From: Methylobacterium aquaticum
GTDB taxonomy: Bacteria > Pseudomonadota > Alphaproteobacteria > Rhizobiales > Beijerinckiaceae
Direction: 5' to 3'
Assembly: GCF_016804325.1 (NCBI RefSeq)
Contig: NZ_CP043627.1
Coordinates: 1,489,501-1,553,500 of the forward strand
Length of the DNA stretch: 64,000 nucleotides
Below, piece after piece: positions 8,870 through 17,188 of this stretch. Within the stretch, counting starts at the first letter, position 1, and each line of letters starts with the position of its first letter. The translations under genes were made by a program, and so were the position numbers. A model generated the notes under the pieces. The model saw only the letters and a list, made by a program, of their open reading frames with translations. It made no database searches and had not been told where the DNA came from.

Positions 8870-9028
8870 TGCATCGGGACCGGGCCGACAAAGGCGCTCG
8901 CCAAGCGCGCCGACCACATCGCCAAGACCATCCACGAGCTCGGGGGCGTGTCCAGGCCACCGGCGATGGGGAAGGTGGGTCAACCCATCATCGGCCTGGG
9001 TCAGTCCACCGCCATCCCCGCAAAGTGA
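8870..9028 (+). pseudogene. Remnant of a umuC-like Y-family DNA polymerase gene
   Basis: One frame encodes CIGTGPTKALAKRADHIAKT followed by IHELGGV. UmuC proteins carry the closely similar GIGPTKTLAKLANHIAK-type segment, a conserved helix of the palm/finger region, often followed by a GGV. Only about 30 residues match; the sequence before and after is unrelated and a stop follows at 9026-9028. No start codon or ribosome binding site goes with it. It is best read as a decayed fragment in a repeat-rich intergenic stretch (8595-9064). Confidence 0.55.
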
Positions 9029-9064
9029 GCAAGGACCACGGAAACGGGGAAATCCCGGAAGCCG

Positions 9065-9241
9065 TTACGGCACCTGGTTCAGTCCACTCGCTCCGAAGAG
9101 CCAGCCGATCATAGGCGTGGCTGCACCGACCGTGAAACACGCGGTCGATGCCCGGTGGAGATTGTTCGCGAACAGCTTGGCGGTTTCGTTGGTGACGAGC
9201 TTGCGATTGTCGGGGATGGGGGTCGGCGGGAGGGTCGTCAT
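9065..9241 (-). CDS. Small hypothetical protein with one hydrophobic segment
   Basis: From the ATG at 9241 this frame gives 58 residues. The N-terminal half is polar with NRKLVTNETAKLFANNLHRA. The C-terminal half (about 33-52, ACFTVGAATPMIGWLFGASG) could span or enter the membrane. Short proteins with an NExxKLxANxxN-type helix followed by a glycine-rich hydrophobic segment are widespread in Alphaproteobacteria without known function, and this looks like one. The frame stays open much further upstream (to 9559), but that part overlaps a repeat element and is not protein-like. Confidence 0.5.
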   Translation of the reverse strand: MTTLPPTPIPDNRKLVTNETAKLFANNLHRASTACFTVGAATPMIGWLFGASGLNQVP

Positions 9242-9501
9242 GGTCGCCCGTCGGGTGCCGACGACGCTGCCGGACCGCTCGGCATTGGGAAATCCGTGCG
9301 CAACGTCATTCCGAGTGCGTCGCGTGCCCCGGAATAACGTGCAGCGAGGAAACGCCATCCAGAGCGTCTTCCGACGAAGCGCATCCCGGTTCGGCGCAGA
9401 TAATGCAGCGCGCACAAAGACTGAGAGCGCTCCACGATTGGCGAGGCAATCGTGGAGCGCTCTAAAGGAACAGTCCGTTGCCCCTCGAAGGGAGCTCCTC
9501 A

Positions 9502-9644
9502 GAGTCTGTTTGAGCGGATCGGTCTGATCAAAGCTGAAAGGGATCATGGAATATCCCATCCTTCCACCTCAGGATGAGGTAAAAGGGTAGGATATCTCCT
9601 GATTCCTCTCAGTTTTTTTCAATTCATTCTGCTCGAACAGGCTC
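9502..9644. mobile_element. MITE-like element, copy A (143 bp)
   Basis: Terminal inverted repeats GAGTCTGTTTGAGC (9502) and GCTCGAACAGGCTC (to 9644) are flanked on both sides by TCA, a 3-base target duplication of TNA type. The interior holds a smaller palindrome around ACCTCAGGATGAGGT. There is no open frame. The ends resemble those of IS5-group insertion sequences. The right-hand TCA (9645-9647) is also the stop codon of the porin gene on the minus strand. Copies B and C are at 18760 and 26638. Confidence 0.75.
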
Positions 9645-10943
9645 TCAGTACTTGCGCACCAGCGGAACCGGGATCGGCGCCGGAGCCGGCGGGTTGTCCC
9701 AGCGGTACTTCAGGCCGACCGAGACGATGTCGGCGCTGGCCTCCACGTTGCCCAGCAGGGCGAGCGGCGGGGTGTAGAGCGGCTCGCCCGGCACGATCGC
9801 GATCCGGTTGCGGCCGCCGACCGAGAACAGGTGCTGGTAGGAGACGTCGAACTGGATCTTCTCGCTGTAGCGGTAGCTCGCGCCGACCGAGGCGAAGTAG
9901 CGGTCGCCGTCGGGCAGGCGGGTCGAGCGGTTCGAGAGGTCGATCGGCGACTGCTCGTAGGCGAAGCCGAGGCGGCCGGTCCATTGCGGGGTGAAGTCGT
10001 ACTCGGCGCCGACCGAGTAGTAGAACCCGTTCTTGTAGTTCAGCGGCAGGGCCGTCACCGGCCGGCCGAGCGCCAGCGAGACGATCGCCGGCGAGCCGAG
10101 CCGGGTCCAGTTGTCCCACTCGAAGCCGAAATTCAGGCGGAAGTCCTGGGTGATCGCCTGGGTCAGGCCGACCGAGACCTTCTCGGGGGTGTTCAGGCTC
10201 GCGCGGATCTGGCCGATGCCGAAGGCCGAGCCTTCGAGCTGGTGGTGGATCGAGGAGCGGTAGCCGACGCCGAGAGTGGTGCGCTCGGAGAGCCGCGCCA
10301 CGACACCGGCGGTGAAGCCCCAGCCCCAGTCGTCGCCCTTGACGAAGGCCGTGTTCGCGCCGGGGGTGATGCCGGTGGCCTGGCGCAGGGTCAGCTTGAA
10401 GTATTCGAGCACCGGGCCGGCGGCGATCGACAGCCAGTCGTTCACCTTGTAGCCGATCACCGGGTTGAAGTTGAGCGAGAAGACCTTCGACGAGCGGCTG
10501 TAGGTCTGGCCGGCCCAGACCGAGTTCGGCTTGGTGATGAGGCCGAACGGCGCCGCGCCGGACAGGCCGATGAACAGCCGGTCGCTGAGCTGGTAGTTCG
10601 AGTAGGTCGCCGGCAGCACCGCCGCCTGGCCGATATCGCCCGAATCGCCGAGGCCGATCAGCGGCGGGAAGGTGCCGGTGGTGGGCGTGATGGTGGCCTG
10701 GGGCATCACCAGGGTGGCGTTGAAGTCCGAGTTCCAGCCCGGCTTCATCGTGACCACGGCCGGGTTCCAGAACATCGACGACAGGCCGCCGGAGCCGGCG
10801 GCGGCACCCGCGAAGGCCAGCCCCATCGCCTGGGCGCTCTGCTCGCGCAGGCCGAACGCCCCCGCCTGCGCCGCGCCGGTCGCGCCGGCCAGTAGCAGCA
10901 TCGATGCGCCGGCGAGCAGCGCCGCCCTCCTCGAACCCGTCAT
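9645..10943 (-). CDS. FadL/OmpP1/TodX-family outer membrane transport protein
   Basis: The 432-residue product begins with a signal peptide (about 1-27, ending AAQA). The mature start GAFGLREQSAQAMGLAFAGAA is the classic FadL-family beginning, followed by SSMFWNPAVVTM, the N-terminal hatch region. The rest alternates short beta strands, and the chain ends with an aromatic residue (VRKY), as expected for a 14-stranded beta barrel. Relatives carry long-chain fatty acids or aromatic hydrocarbons across the outer membrane; the substrate here is unknown. It stands alone. Its stop codon coincides with the target duplication of MITE copy A, so the element sits directly behind the gene. Confidence 0.88.
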   Translation of the reverse strand: MTGSRRAALLAGASMLLLAGATGAAQAGAFGLREQSAQAMGLAFAGAAAGSGGLSSMFWNPAVVTMKPGWNSDFNATLVMPQATITPTTGTFPPLIGLGDSGDIGQAAVLPATYSNYQLSDRLFIGLSGAAPFGLITKPNSVWAGQTYSRSSKVFSLNFNPVIGYKVNDWLSIAAGPVLEYFKLTLRQATGITPGANTAFVKGDDWGWGFTAGVVARLSERTTLGVGYRSSIHHQLEGSAFGIGQIRASLNTPEKVSVGLTQAITQDFRLNFGFEWDNWTRLGSPAIVSLALGRPVTALPLNYKNGFYYSVGAEYDFTPQWTGRLGFAYEQSPIDLSNRSTRLPDGDRYFASVGASYRYSEKIQFDVSYQHLFSVGGRNRIAIVPGEPLYTPPLALLGNVEASADIVSVGLKYRWDNPPAPAPIPVPLVRKY

Positions 10944-11334
10944 GACGTTACCCCGAACCCCAAGATTTCCGTGCCGCGTGGCTTCCCTGGACGCCCACAG
11001 CTTGGGCGGAATGATGCGACGGCGGGCAGCAGGCAGGCAATCCCGGTCGCGGGCTTCCGCATGGTCAAGTCGGTGTGCCGAATTATCGATGAGAATCGAT
11101 GATTCATGCAGTCATCAAGCATTTCTTCATGTCATGAAAATATAGATCGCACTCCACGATGCAGACGGAAGACGATCTTCGGCCCGCCTCGCTCACCCCG
11201 TCGGCACGGTTTCGCCACAGATGTGACGAAACTGCAACGGGCGCAACGCCCTCTCGGACGCTCCACCCGGGTTGCGGCCGGCCGGCGCCGGCGCCAATGT
11301 CCCGGCCCGCAAGGACCTTTCTCGGAGACGACCA
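10944..11334. other. Divergent intergenic region, 391 bases
   Basis: It lies between the porin gene and the FAA hydrolase and must contain both promoters. The middle (about 11060-11160) is unusually AT-rich for this genome and has small palindromes such as ATCGATGAGAATCGAT and TCATGTCATGA. No gene or known operator was recognised. Confidence 0.35.
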
Positions 11335-12219
11335 ATGAAGCTTGTGCGCTGGGGCGAGAGCGGGGCGGAGAAGCCGGGCCTCGTCGACGGGAACGGCACG
11401 ATCCGCGACCTGTCGGGCGTGATCCGCGACATTGCCGGCCCCACCCTCGCCGCCGACACCCTGGCGAACCTCCGGGCGATCGATCCGGCGACCCTGCCGG
11501 AGGTGCCGGCCGGCACGCGGCTCGGGCCTTGCGTCGGCCACGTGCGCAACTTCATCGCCATCGGCCTCAACTATGCCGACCACGCCGCCGAGACCGGCTC
11601 GCCGATTCCCGCCGAGCCGATCCTGTTCAACAAGGCGCCGTCCTGCATCGTCGGCCCGACCGACGACGTGATCCTGCCCAAGGGCTCGGCCAAGACCGAC
11701 TGGGAGGTCGAGCTCGCCATCGTGATCGGCAAGCGCGCCTCTTATGTCCACGCCAACGAGGCGCTGGATTACGTCGCGGGCTACTGCGTCTGCCACGACG
11801 TGTCGGAGCGCGAGTTCCAGCTCGAGCGCGGCGGCACCTGGACCAAGGGCAAGGGCTGCCCGACCTTCGGCCCCCTCGGCCCCTGGCTCGTCACCCCGGA
11901 CGAGATCGCCGACGTGCAGAACCTCGGCATGTGGCTCGACGTGAACGGCGAGCGGATGCAGACCGGCTCGACCCGCACGATGATCTTCGATTGCCGGCAG
12001 ATCGTCTCCTACCTGTCGCACTTCATGCTGCTCGAGCCCGGCGACGTCATCACCACCGGCACGCCGCCCGGCGTCGGCATGGGCATGAAGCCGGCCCGCT
12101 TCCTCAAGGCCGGCGACGTCGTCACCTTGGGGATCGAATCCCTGGGCGAGCAGCGCCAGACGATCGTCGCCTTCGACGACTGGACCGCCAAGGTGGCGGC
12201 CGGCGAGCCGACCAACTGA
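11335..12219 (+). CDS. Fumarylacetoacetate hydrolase family protein
   Basis: The 294-residue protein has a short N-terminal domain followed by the FAA hydrolase catalytic domain. Recognisable parts are IAIGLNYADHAAETG, DWEVELAIVIGK with metal-binding acidic residues, HDVSEREFQ, KGCPTFGPLGPWLVT and the closing LEPGDVITTGTPPGVGMG. Enzymes of this family cleave or isomerise C-C bonds of 2-oxo acids in catabolism of aromatics, sugars or ureidoglycolate and bind a divalent metal. The ATG at 11335 starts MKLVRWGE, the usual beginning. No pathway genes lie beside it, so the substrate stays open. Confidence 0.85.
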   Translation: MKLVRWGESGAEKPGLVDGNGTIRDLSGVIRDIAGPTLAADTLANLRAIDPATLPEVPAGTRLGPCVGHVRNFIAIGLNYADHAAETGSPIPAEPILFNKAPSCIVGPTDDVILPKGSAKTDWEVELAIVIGKRASYVHANEALDYVAGYCVCHDVSEREFQLERGGTWTKGKGCPTFGPLGPWLVTPDEIADVQNLGMWLDVNGERMQTGSTRTMIFDCRQIVSYLSHFMLLEPGDVITTGTPPGVGMGMKPARFLKAGDVVTLGIESLGEQRQTIVAFDDWTAKVAAGEPTN

Positions 12220-12269
12220 TCTGACAGGGCCCGCGGCGGCGCCGCGGGCCTATCTGGAGTGAGGACGCC

Positions 12270-12896
12270 ATGGACGTGCTCGTCGTCGACGACCATCCGA
12301 TCGTGCTGCAGGGCTGCCGCCGGGTGCTGGAGGATGCCGGCGTCGGCACCGTGCACGAGGCCACCGGCATCGCCGCCGGCTACCGGCGCTTCCGCCGCCA
12401 CCGCCCCGACCTCGTCGTGGCGGACCTCACCTTCCAGGGCGCGTCCTTGAGCGGTCTCGCGCTGATCCGCCGGATCCGCGCGGTGGCGCCGGGCACCCGC
12501 ATCCTGGTCTTCAGCATGCACGACGATCCCGAGATCGCCGCCCGCGCCCTCGAGAGCGGGGCGGCCGGCTACGTGCTCAAGGACACCGCCTCGTCGGAGC
12601 TGCACCTCGCCTTCGAGCGGGTGCGGGATGGCGGCACCTACGTCGCGCCGTCGCTCGCCGCGGAAGTCGACCGCCTGCGGCGCGACACGCCCACGATGCC
12701 GCCCCTCACCCCGCGCGAGCGGCAGATCCTGGCCCGTCTCGGCGCCGGCCGCTCGCACGGCGCGATCGCCGAGGAGCTGAGCCTCAGCTACAAGACCATC
12801 GCCAATGCCTGCACGCAGCTGCGCCGCAAGCTCGGCGCCCGCACCCTCGCGGACCTGATCCGCATCGCCCTGCGGGAGGCGGGGCGCACCCCGTGA
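12270..12896 (+). CDS. NarL/FixJ-type response regulator, orphan
   Basis: A 208-residue two-domain regulator. The receiver domain (1-120) has the acidic pocket in VVDDHP, the phosphoacceptor aspartate in VVADLTF, the switch serine in VFSMHDD and the lysine in YVLKDT. The C-terminal LuxR-type helix-turn-helix (about 145-205) contains LTPRERQILARLGAGRSHGA, then LSLSYKTIANACTQLRRKLG. No sensor kinase gene is adjacent, so its partner is encoded elsewhere. It starts 50 bases after the FAA hydrolase gene and may be transcribed with it. Confidence 0.85.
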   Translation: MDVLVVDDHPIVLQGCRRVLEDAGVGTVHEATGIAAGYRRFRRHRPDLVVADLTFQGASLSGLALIRRIRAVAPGTRILVFSMHDDPEIAARALESGAAGYVLKDTASSELHLAFERVRDGGTYVAPSLAAEVDRLRRDTPTMPPLTPRERQILARLGAGRSHGAIAEELSLSYKTIANACTQLRRKLGARTLADLIRIALREAGRTP

Positions 12897-13116
12897 CGGC
12901 CGGCCGAGCCAACCTTGGCCGCACCGTGGCACGGGGCGCCGCTCCAGCCGCCGCGGGTCTTCCTTGCGAAAACAGTTAACCGATGTAAACCGCAACAATC
13001 CATGCCATCATCGGACCTGAGTATACGATAGAATATCTTGATTTTCACTGTTCCATAATGTCGCCCCGTTCTGCTTTATGTTGCGCCCCGTCAAGCAACA
13101 AGAACGGGAATGCGAA

Positions 13117-13482
13117 ATGGTTTCGAAGGCAAAGCTGGCGATCATCGGCCTCGCAGCAGCGGGCGCCGTCGGAGTGACGATACAAGCCAGCACGCCCGCC
13201 GAAGCCCAGTCCGGCCGTGCCTCCTGGTACGGCCCCGGATTTCAGGGCCGGCGCACTGCAAATGGCGAGCGCTTCAACACGCACGCCTTCACGGCGGCGC
13301 ATCGCCGCCTCCCCTTCGGCAGCCGGGTCCGGGTCACCAACACGACCAACGGCCGCTCGGTCGTCGTGCGCATCAACGACCGCGGCCCCTTCGTCGGCGG
13401 CCGGGTGATCGACCTGTCGCAGGCCTCCGCCCGGGCGATCGGCATGTCGGGCGTCGCCCGCGTTCGCCTCAGCCGCCTCTGA
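13117..13482 (+). CDS. RlpA-like double-psi beta-barrel secreted protein
   Basis: The product has a signal peptide (about 1-32, ending AEAQS) followed by one RlpA-like double-psi beta-barrel domain: [31 protein letters not shown] and [20 protein letters not shown]. RlpA proteins bind or cleave septal peptidoglycan lacking stem peptides. This one has 121 residues, no lipobox and no SPOR domain, so it is a minimal relative. The ATG at 13117 was chosen because the signal peptide begins there; 13078 is an in-frame alternative that adds 13 polar residues. Confidence 0.8.
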   Translation: MVSKAKLAIIGLAAAGAVGVTIQASTPAEAQSGRASWYGPGFQGRRTANGERFNTHAFTAAHRRLPFGSRVRVTNTTNGRSVVVRINDRGPFVGGRVIDLSQASARAIGMSGVARVRLSRL

Positions 13483-13525
13483 TACGGCTTTTGCATCGCG
13501 ACGCGATCGGGCGGAAACCGGACGG

Positions 13526-13750
13526 TCACCTCTCGCGGCCCCGTCCGGCCTCGCGCCTCGCGACGAGGCGGGTGCCGCCTCCGGACGCAATCTTGCGGAC
13601 ATAGTCTTCGCCCAGAAAGACGCTCGATCCGTCCAGTCCCGGCGCCGCCTCGTCTTGGAGGTGCGCCGGGGCCGGATGGATCGATCCGTTCGAGCGGCAG
13701 TCGAGGACCGGTGCTCCCGCGCCGGTTGCGGCTTCCGCTCGGCCGGTCAT
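13526..13750 (-). CDS. Possible small hypothetical protein, 74 residues
   Basis: The frame starts at the ATG at 13750 with GGAAAGG about 5 bases ahead. The C-terminal half (GSSVFLGEDYVRKIASGGG) has a protein-like residue mix and the N-terminal half less so. No family is recognised. It occupies much of the otherwise empty 13483-13901 interval. The supporting evidence is only composition and ribosome binding site. Confidence 0.35.
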   Translation of the reverse strand: MTGRAEAATGAGAPVLDCRSNGSIHPAPAHLQDEAAPGLDGSSVFLGEDYVRKIASGGGTRLVARREAGRGRER

Positions 13751-13901
13751 CTCGGCCTTTCCGCAGCGGAAGCTTGCCCGTGGCCCTCAGGCTGCTAGAA
13801 CCGCGCACGGCCTGGACATTCCCTGCGGTGGGCCGTGACGGGCAGGATCTCGCCGACCCGGTCAGGCCCCGCCCTCCCATCCGTTCCTTCGGAGAGACGT
13901 C

Positions 13902-14141
13902 GTGCTCCTGCGCTCCACCCTGATCTTCGTTCTGACCACCGGCGCCGCCCTGGCCCAGCCCGTCATGGCCGACCGCGCGGTGCTCAAGCAGCACTGCACC
14001 GGCGATTACCTGACCTATTGCGGCAACTTCGCGCCGGACGGGCCCGAGGTGCAGGCCTGCTTCCGCCAGAACAAGGCCAAGCTCTCCCCGGACTGCCAGG
14101 CGGCGATCACCAGCTACATGAAGGGACAGCGCAAGGGGTGA
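13902..14141 (+). CDS. Small secreted cysteine-containing protein
   Basis: A GTG start at 13902 with GGAGAGA 6 bases upstream gives 79 residues. The first 23 form a signal peptide (ending VMA). The mature part has four cysteines in the spacing C-x7-C and C-x10-C (HCTGDYLTYCGNFAPDG and CFRQNKAKLSPDC), the pattern of the Golgi-type cysteine-rich repeat seen in small periplasmic proteins of Methylobacterium and relatives. Two disulfides are likely. Function unknown. A terminator-like structure follows at 14217. Confidence 0.7.
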   Translation: MLLRSTLIFVLTTGAALAQPVMADRAVLKQHCTGDYLTYCGNFAPDGPEVQACFRQNKAKLSPDCQAAITSYMKGQRKG

Positions 14142-14207
14142 GGCCGGGAGCCGGCTGAAGCCGGCCCGTCCTGCACCGGGAACCGGCCGGGACCGGCACC
14201 CGGCCCG

Positions 14208-14301
14208 GGCAGGCTTGCACCGGCAAGCCGGTGCTTCCTCCCATGAGGTTTTTTTGCCGCAGATTGCTCGTCGCAAGACCGGTCACCGCATTCGCGACAT
14301 C
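14208..14301 (-). repeat. Structured repeat M, copy 1
   Basis: Read on the minus strand this stretch matches 16525-16621 on the plus strand: both hold AATCTG, then a CCT-A--GGGGAAGC-like block, a hairpin and AAGCCTGCC. Here the hairpin is GCACCGGC-TT-GCCGGTGC. In the other copy it is GCGTTGGC-CT-GCCAACGC, so three base pairs have changed on both sides. The two copies are inverted and flank the chemotaxis receptor gene. Confidence 0.6.
14217..14255 (+). terminator. Terminator-like double hairpin with T run
   Basis: GCACCGGC-AA-GCCGGTGC is followed by a small CCTC-CCAT-GAGG stem and seven T (14249-14255). It lies 75 bases after the small secreted protein gene. The first hairpin is also part of repeat M copy 1. 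Confidence 0.5.
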
Positions 14302-14440
14302 GGCCCAAGAACGGATGCCCGGCATCGAGCCGCCGCGTCCCGATGGCGGCCTCGCCTTTTCGATCCGGCGGCAGAACTGTCTTGCGCGGCCGTTTCGCCC
14401 ACTCGGCCATCGCGGCTGCATCCGCCCGGACGGGCACTCA

Positions 14441-14489
14441 AGATATGGCATCGGGCAAGACATGGCATCAGGCAAGACATGGCGTCAGG
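14441..14489. repeat. 17-base tandem repeat, almost three units
   Basis: AGATATGGCATCGGGCA, AGACATGGCATCAGGCA and AGACATGGCGTCAGG follow each other directly. They lie in the 14142-14684 interval, which has no supported gene apart from repeat M and this array. Confidence 0.7.
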
Positions 14490-14684
14490 TCGCATCCGGG
14501 CATGGATCGCCCGTTTGCCGGTCGATTCCGCTGCGGCTCGTCGCCCACGACGTCGTTCCCGACTTCAGTCAGTCCCTGCAGTCTGCGTGGATCTGATGGA
14601 GTAGATCATATTTATTCGGGCTCGACACGCACGAACCTGCCATGACGACGTTTTGTAACGCGGCAGGTTTCCGATTGTTATTCC

Positions 14685-16250
14685 ATGGGATTCATCGATC
14701 GGGTTATTTTTCATTCATCGTTCAATAACATCCGCGGCGCAGTCTCCTCGGCAGGTGATGCAGAGGCCTCCGCCGTGTCCTTCCTCCCCTCGCGCCACGC
14801 TGCGCTGCTCGCGGCCGTCGACCGGTCGCAGGGCCGGATCGAGTTCGATCCCACCGGAACGATCCTCGACGCCAATGCCCGCTTCCTCGGCCTGACCGGC
14901 TACACCCTGGCCGAGCTCGAGGGCCGGCATCACGGCCTGCTGGTGTCGCCGGCCGAACGGGACGGGCCGGACTACGCGGCCTTCTGGCACGGGCTGCGCG
15001 AGGGCCGGTGCGAGACCCGGGAGTTTCGCCGCATCGCGAAGGACGGCCGGTCGATCTGGATCCAGGCCTCCTACAACCCGGTGCTCGACCGGCGCGGCCG
15101 CGTCGTCCGGATCGTGAAGCTCGCCTCCGACATCAGCGCCCGCAAGGAGCACGACGCCTACCTGGCCGGCCAGATCGCGGCGCTCGACCGGTCGCAGGCG
15201 GTGATCCACTTCACCCTCGACGGGACCGCCACGGCGGCCAACGACATCTTCCTCGATCTGATGGGCCGCACCCGCGACGAGGTGGTGGGCCGTCACCACA
15301 GCCTCTTCGTCGCCGAGGCCGAGCGGTCGAGCGCCGCATACGCGGCGTTCTGGCGGGACCTGGCCGCCGGGCGCCACCAGGCCGGCGAGTTCCGCCGCGT
15401 GGCCAAGGGCGGTCGGGAGGTGTGGATCTTCGGCGCCTACAACCCGGTGCTCGACCCCGACGGCAAACCCTGCGCCGTGGTGAAGTTCGCCACCGACATC
15501 ACCGGGACGGTGCTCGACCGCCAGCGCCGGAGCGCGGGCCAGCGGGCGATCGAGGCCGATATCGCGGCGATCACGGTGGCGGTCTCGCAGGTCACGGACC
15601 AAGCCCGGGCCACCACCGGCCAGACGGCCGGGACCTCCGGCAACGTCGAGGCGGTGGCGGCCGGGGCCGAGGAATTCGCCACCTCCATCGCCGAGCTCGG
15701 CCGCCATGCCGAGGATGCCCGCACCGCCTCCGACGCGGCTGTGCGCAAGGCCCAGGAGGCCGGCGGCATCGTGGCGAGTCTGACCCGGGCGGCCGACCGG
15801 ATCGGCGAGGCGGCCTCGCTCATCTCCTCGATCGCCGACCAGACCAACCTTCTGGCGCTCAATGCCACCATCGAGGCGGCCCGGGCGGGAGCGGCGGGCC
15901 GCGGCTTCGCGGTGGTGGCCGCCGAGGTCAAGGCGCTGGCTGGCCAGTCGACCCGGGCGACCCAGGAGATCGGCACGCAGATCGACGCCGTGCAGGCCGC
16001 GACCGCCGAGGCGGTCGCGGCGCTTCAGGGCATCGTCGCGGCGATCGGCCATGTCAGCGAGATCTCGGTCGGGGTGTCGAGCGCCATCGTCCAGCAGGCC
16101 GCGGTGACCCGCGACATGTCGGCCAACATGCAGGAGGCTGCCCGGAGCGTCGCCTCGGTGCGCCGGAACATGGAGCGGATCACCGGCTCCGCCGGCGAGG
16201 TCGACACCGCGATCCGCCAGGTCGCGCAGGCGGCACGCGCGCTGCTTTGA
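14685..16250 (+). CDS. Cytoplasmic methyl-accepting chemotaxis protein with two PAS domains
   Basis: The 521-residue receptor has no signal peptide or membrane helix. Two PAS domains follow each other (about 45-165 and 168-285), each ending with the PAC-like pattern WIxAYNPVLD and VKxAxDI. They are about 45% alike, which points to an internal duplication. The signalling domain (about 300-521) has the hairpin tip [20 protein letters not shown] followed by [19 protein letters not shown], the CheA/CheW contact. The PAS pair probably senses redox or a small ligand through a bound cofactor; none can be named. No che genes are adjacent. The gene is flanked by inverted copies of repeat M. Confidence 0.88.
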   Translation: MGFIDRVIFHSSFNNIRGAVSSAGDAEASAVSFLPSRHAALLAAVDRSQGRIEFDPTGTILDANARFLGLTGYTLAELEGRHHGLLVSPAERDGPDYAAFWHGLREGRCETREFRRIAKDGRSIWIQASYNPVLDRRGRVVRIVKLASDISARKEHDAYLAGQIAALDRSQAVIHFTLDGTATAANDIFLDLMGRTRDEVVGRHHSLFVAEAERSSAAYAAFWRDLAAGRHQAGEFRRVAKGGREVWIFGAYNPVLDPDGKPCAVVKFATDITGTVLDRQRRSAGQRAIEADIAAITVAVSQVTDQARATTGQTAGTSGNVEAVAAGAEEFATSIAELGRHAEDARTASDAAVRKAQEAGGIVASLTRAADRIGEAASLISSIADQTNLLALNATIEAARAGAAGRGFAVVAAEVKALAGQSTRATQEIGTQIDAVQAATAEAVAALQGIVAAIGHVSEISVGVSSAIVQQAAVTRDMSANMQEAARSVASVRRNMERITGSAGEVDTAIRQVAQAARALL

Positions 16251-16318
16251 GACCGGAGCATCGTCCGACGGAGCGCATTCCGGCTCACCGAAGAAAATGC
16301 CGCGAAATCAAGGGCCTG

Positions 16319-16355
16319 GCGCAGGTCACGATCGCCCGGCGATCGTGACCTGCGC
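16319..16355. terminator. Perfect 16-base-pair hairpin between convergent genes
   Basis: GCGCAGGTCACGATCG at 16319-16334 is exactly complementary to 16340-16355, with a 5-base CCCGG loop. It lies between the chemotaxis gene and a tiny minus-strand frame and overlaps the latter's stop codon by one base. There is no T run; a bidirectional terminator is the likely role. Confidence 0.55.
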
Positions 16356-16432
16356 TAGACGCTCATGCCGAGGAACACCACCAGGGCGATCCCGAGGGCG
16401 AGGCACGAGGCTGCGGCGAAGAGGACGGGCAT
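16355..16432 (-). CDS. Very small membrane protein, 25 residues
   Basis: The ATG at 16432 is preceded by GGAGG 8 bases upstream. It encodes 25 residues (MPVLFAAASCLALGIALVVF, then LGMSV) that form almost nothing but one transmembrane helix. The strong ribosome binding site and the abrupt stop by a perfect hairpin support a real micro-protein gene. Families of such single-helix peptides exist next to stress and transport genes, but this one is not recognised. Confidence 0.5.
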   Translation of the reverse strand: MPVLFAAASCLALGIALVVFLGMSV

Positions 16433-16524
16433 CTTTTGGCCTCCAGAACAGCGGCGACGCAAGCCGTGCTAGCGCCGGAACGAGGCCGCTCCGTGACGAC
16501 GGGGCAGGAAGCTCGGCCCTGCGC

Positions 16525-16621
16525 GGATGTCGCCGAGGTGGTTACCGGGTCGGCGCGAAAAATCTGTGCCGGAACAGGATCCTGAGCGGGGGAAGCGTTG
16601 GCCTGCCAACGCAAGCCTGCC
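16525..16621 (+). repeat. Structured repeat M, copy 2
   Basis: Counterpart of 14208-14301 in opposite orientation. It shares GATGTCGC, AATCTG, GGGGAAGC and AAGCCTGCC with copy 1 and has the hairpin GCGTTGGC-CT-GCCAACGC at the matching place. The rest of the 16433-16732 interval shows no gene. Confidence 0.6.
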
Positions 16622-16732
16622 GAGCGCCGCCGCGGCCATCGAGCGGCGTGCCGCGCGAGGGTGCATCTTCACCCGACTCGCCCCGCCAGTCATGTTCCTG
16701 TAGAATGACTCTTCGAGCAGACAAGGAGAGCC

Positions 16733-16924
16733 ATGCATCTCGTCGTGACGGCCCATACCCCGGACGGGCACCTCTCGTATCAGCGTACCTCGCCGGAGGC
16801 GGCCCTTGAGAAGGCCGACGAACTCGCGGCGGATGGCCACGAGTGGATCGTGATCACCGACATCACCGGCCGGCATTACGAGCCGGGCGAGTTCGACGAC
16901 CTGTTCGTGCATCCGGGCCGCTGA
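16733..16924 (+). CDS. Small hypothetical protein, 63 residues
   Basis: A textbook ribosome binding site (AAGGAGAG, 4 bases before the ATG) starts this 63-residue frame. The protein is acidic and compact, with alternating strand-like and helix-like parts: MHLVVTAHTPDGHLSYQRTS, EAALEKADELAADGHEW and IVITDITGRHYEPGEF. It looks like a small beta-alpha-beta protein. No known family is recognised. It stands alone on the plus strand and the next gene starts 264 bases on. Confidence 0.7.
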   Translation: MHLVVTAHTPDGHLSYQRTSPEAALEKADELAADGHEWIVITDITGRHYEPGEFDDLFVHPGR

Positions 16925-17188
16925 GCGGGCGGGGCCGCGTCACCCCACCCGTCGCGCCCCGTCGTGTCGGAGCGGGCGACCGATCGGCGTAGGCCTGCCT
17001 CCCCGAAAGTCGGTCCGCGACCTTCGACCTGACAAGGTTGCCCCGCCCCCCAGCCATGGTCTGATCGCGTCCTGCGTGCAGGACCGCGAGGCGTGGTCCC
17101 GGCATCGCACCGGCCTTCCGGGACAGGGAGCCGCCGGGACGTGCAACCGGGGCCCGCCAGCCGGGTCGGACAGGCCGAAGGGGCGGAC

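Noticed and set aside
16571..16599. GGAAC and CGTT boxes ahead of the 63-residue gene as an EcfG promoter
   Set aside because: The spacing is 20 bases, too long for this promoter class, and the boxes lie inside repeat M.
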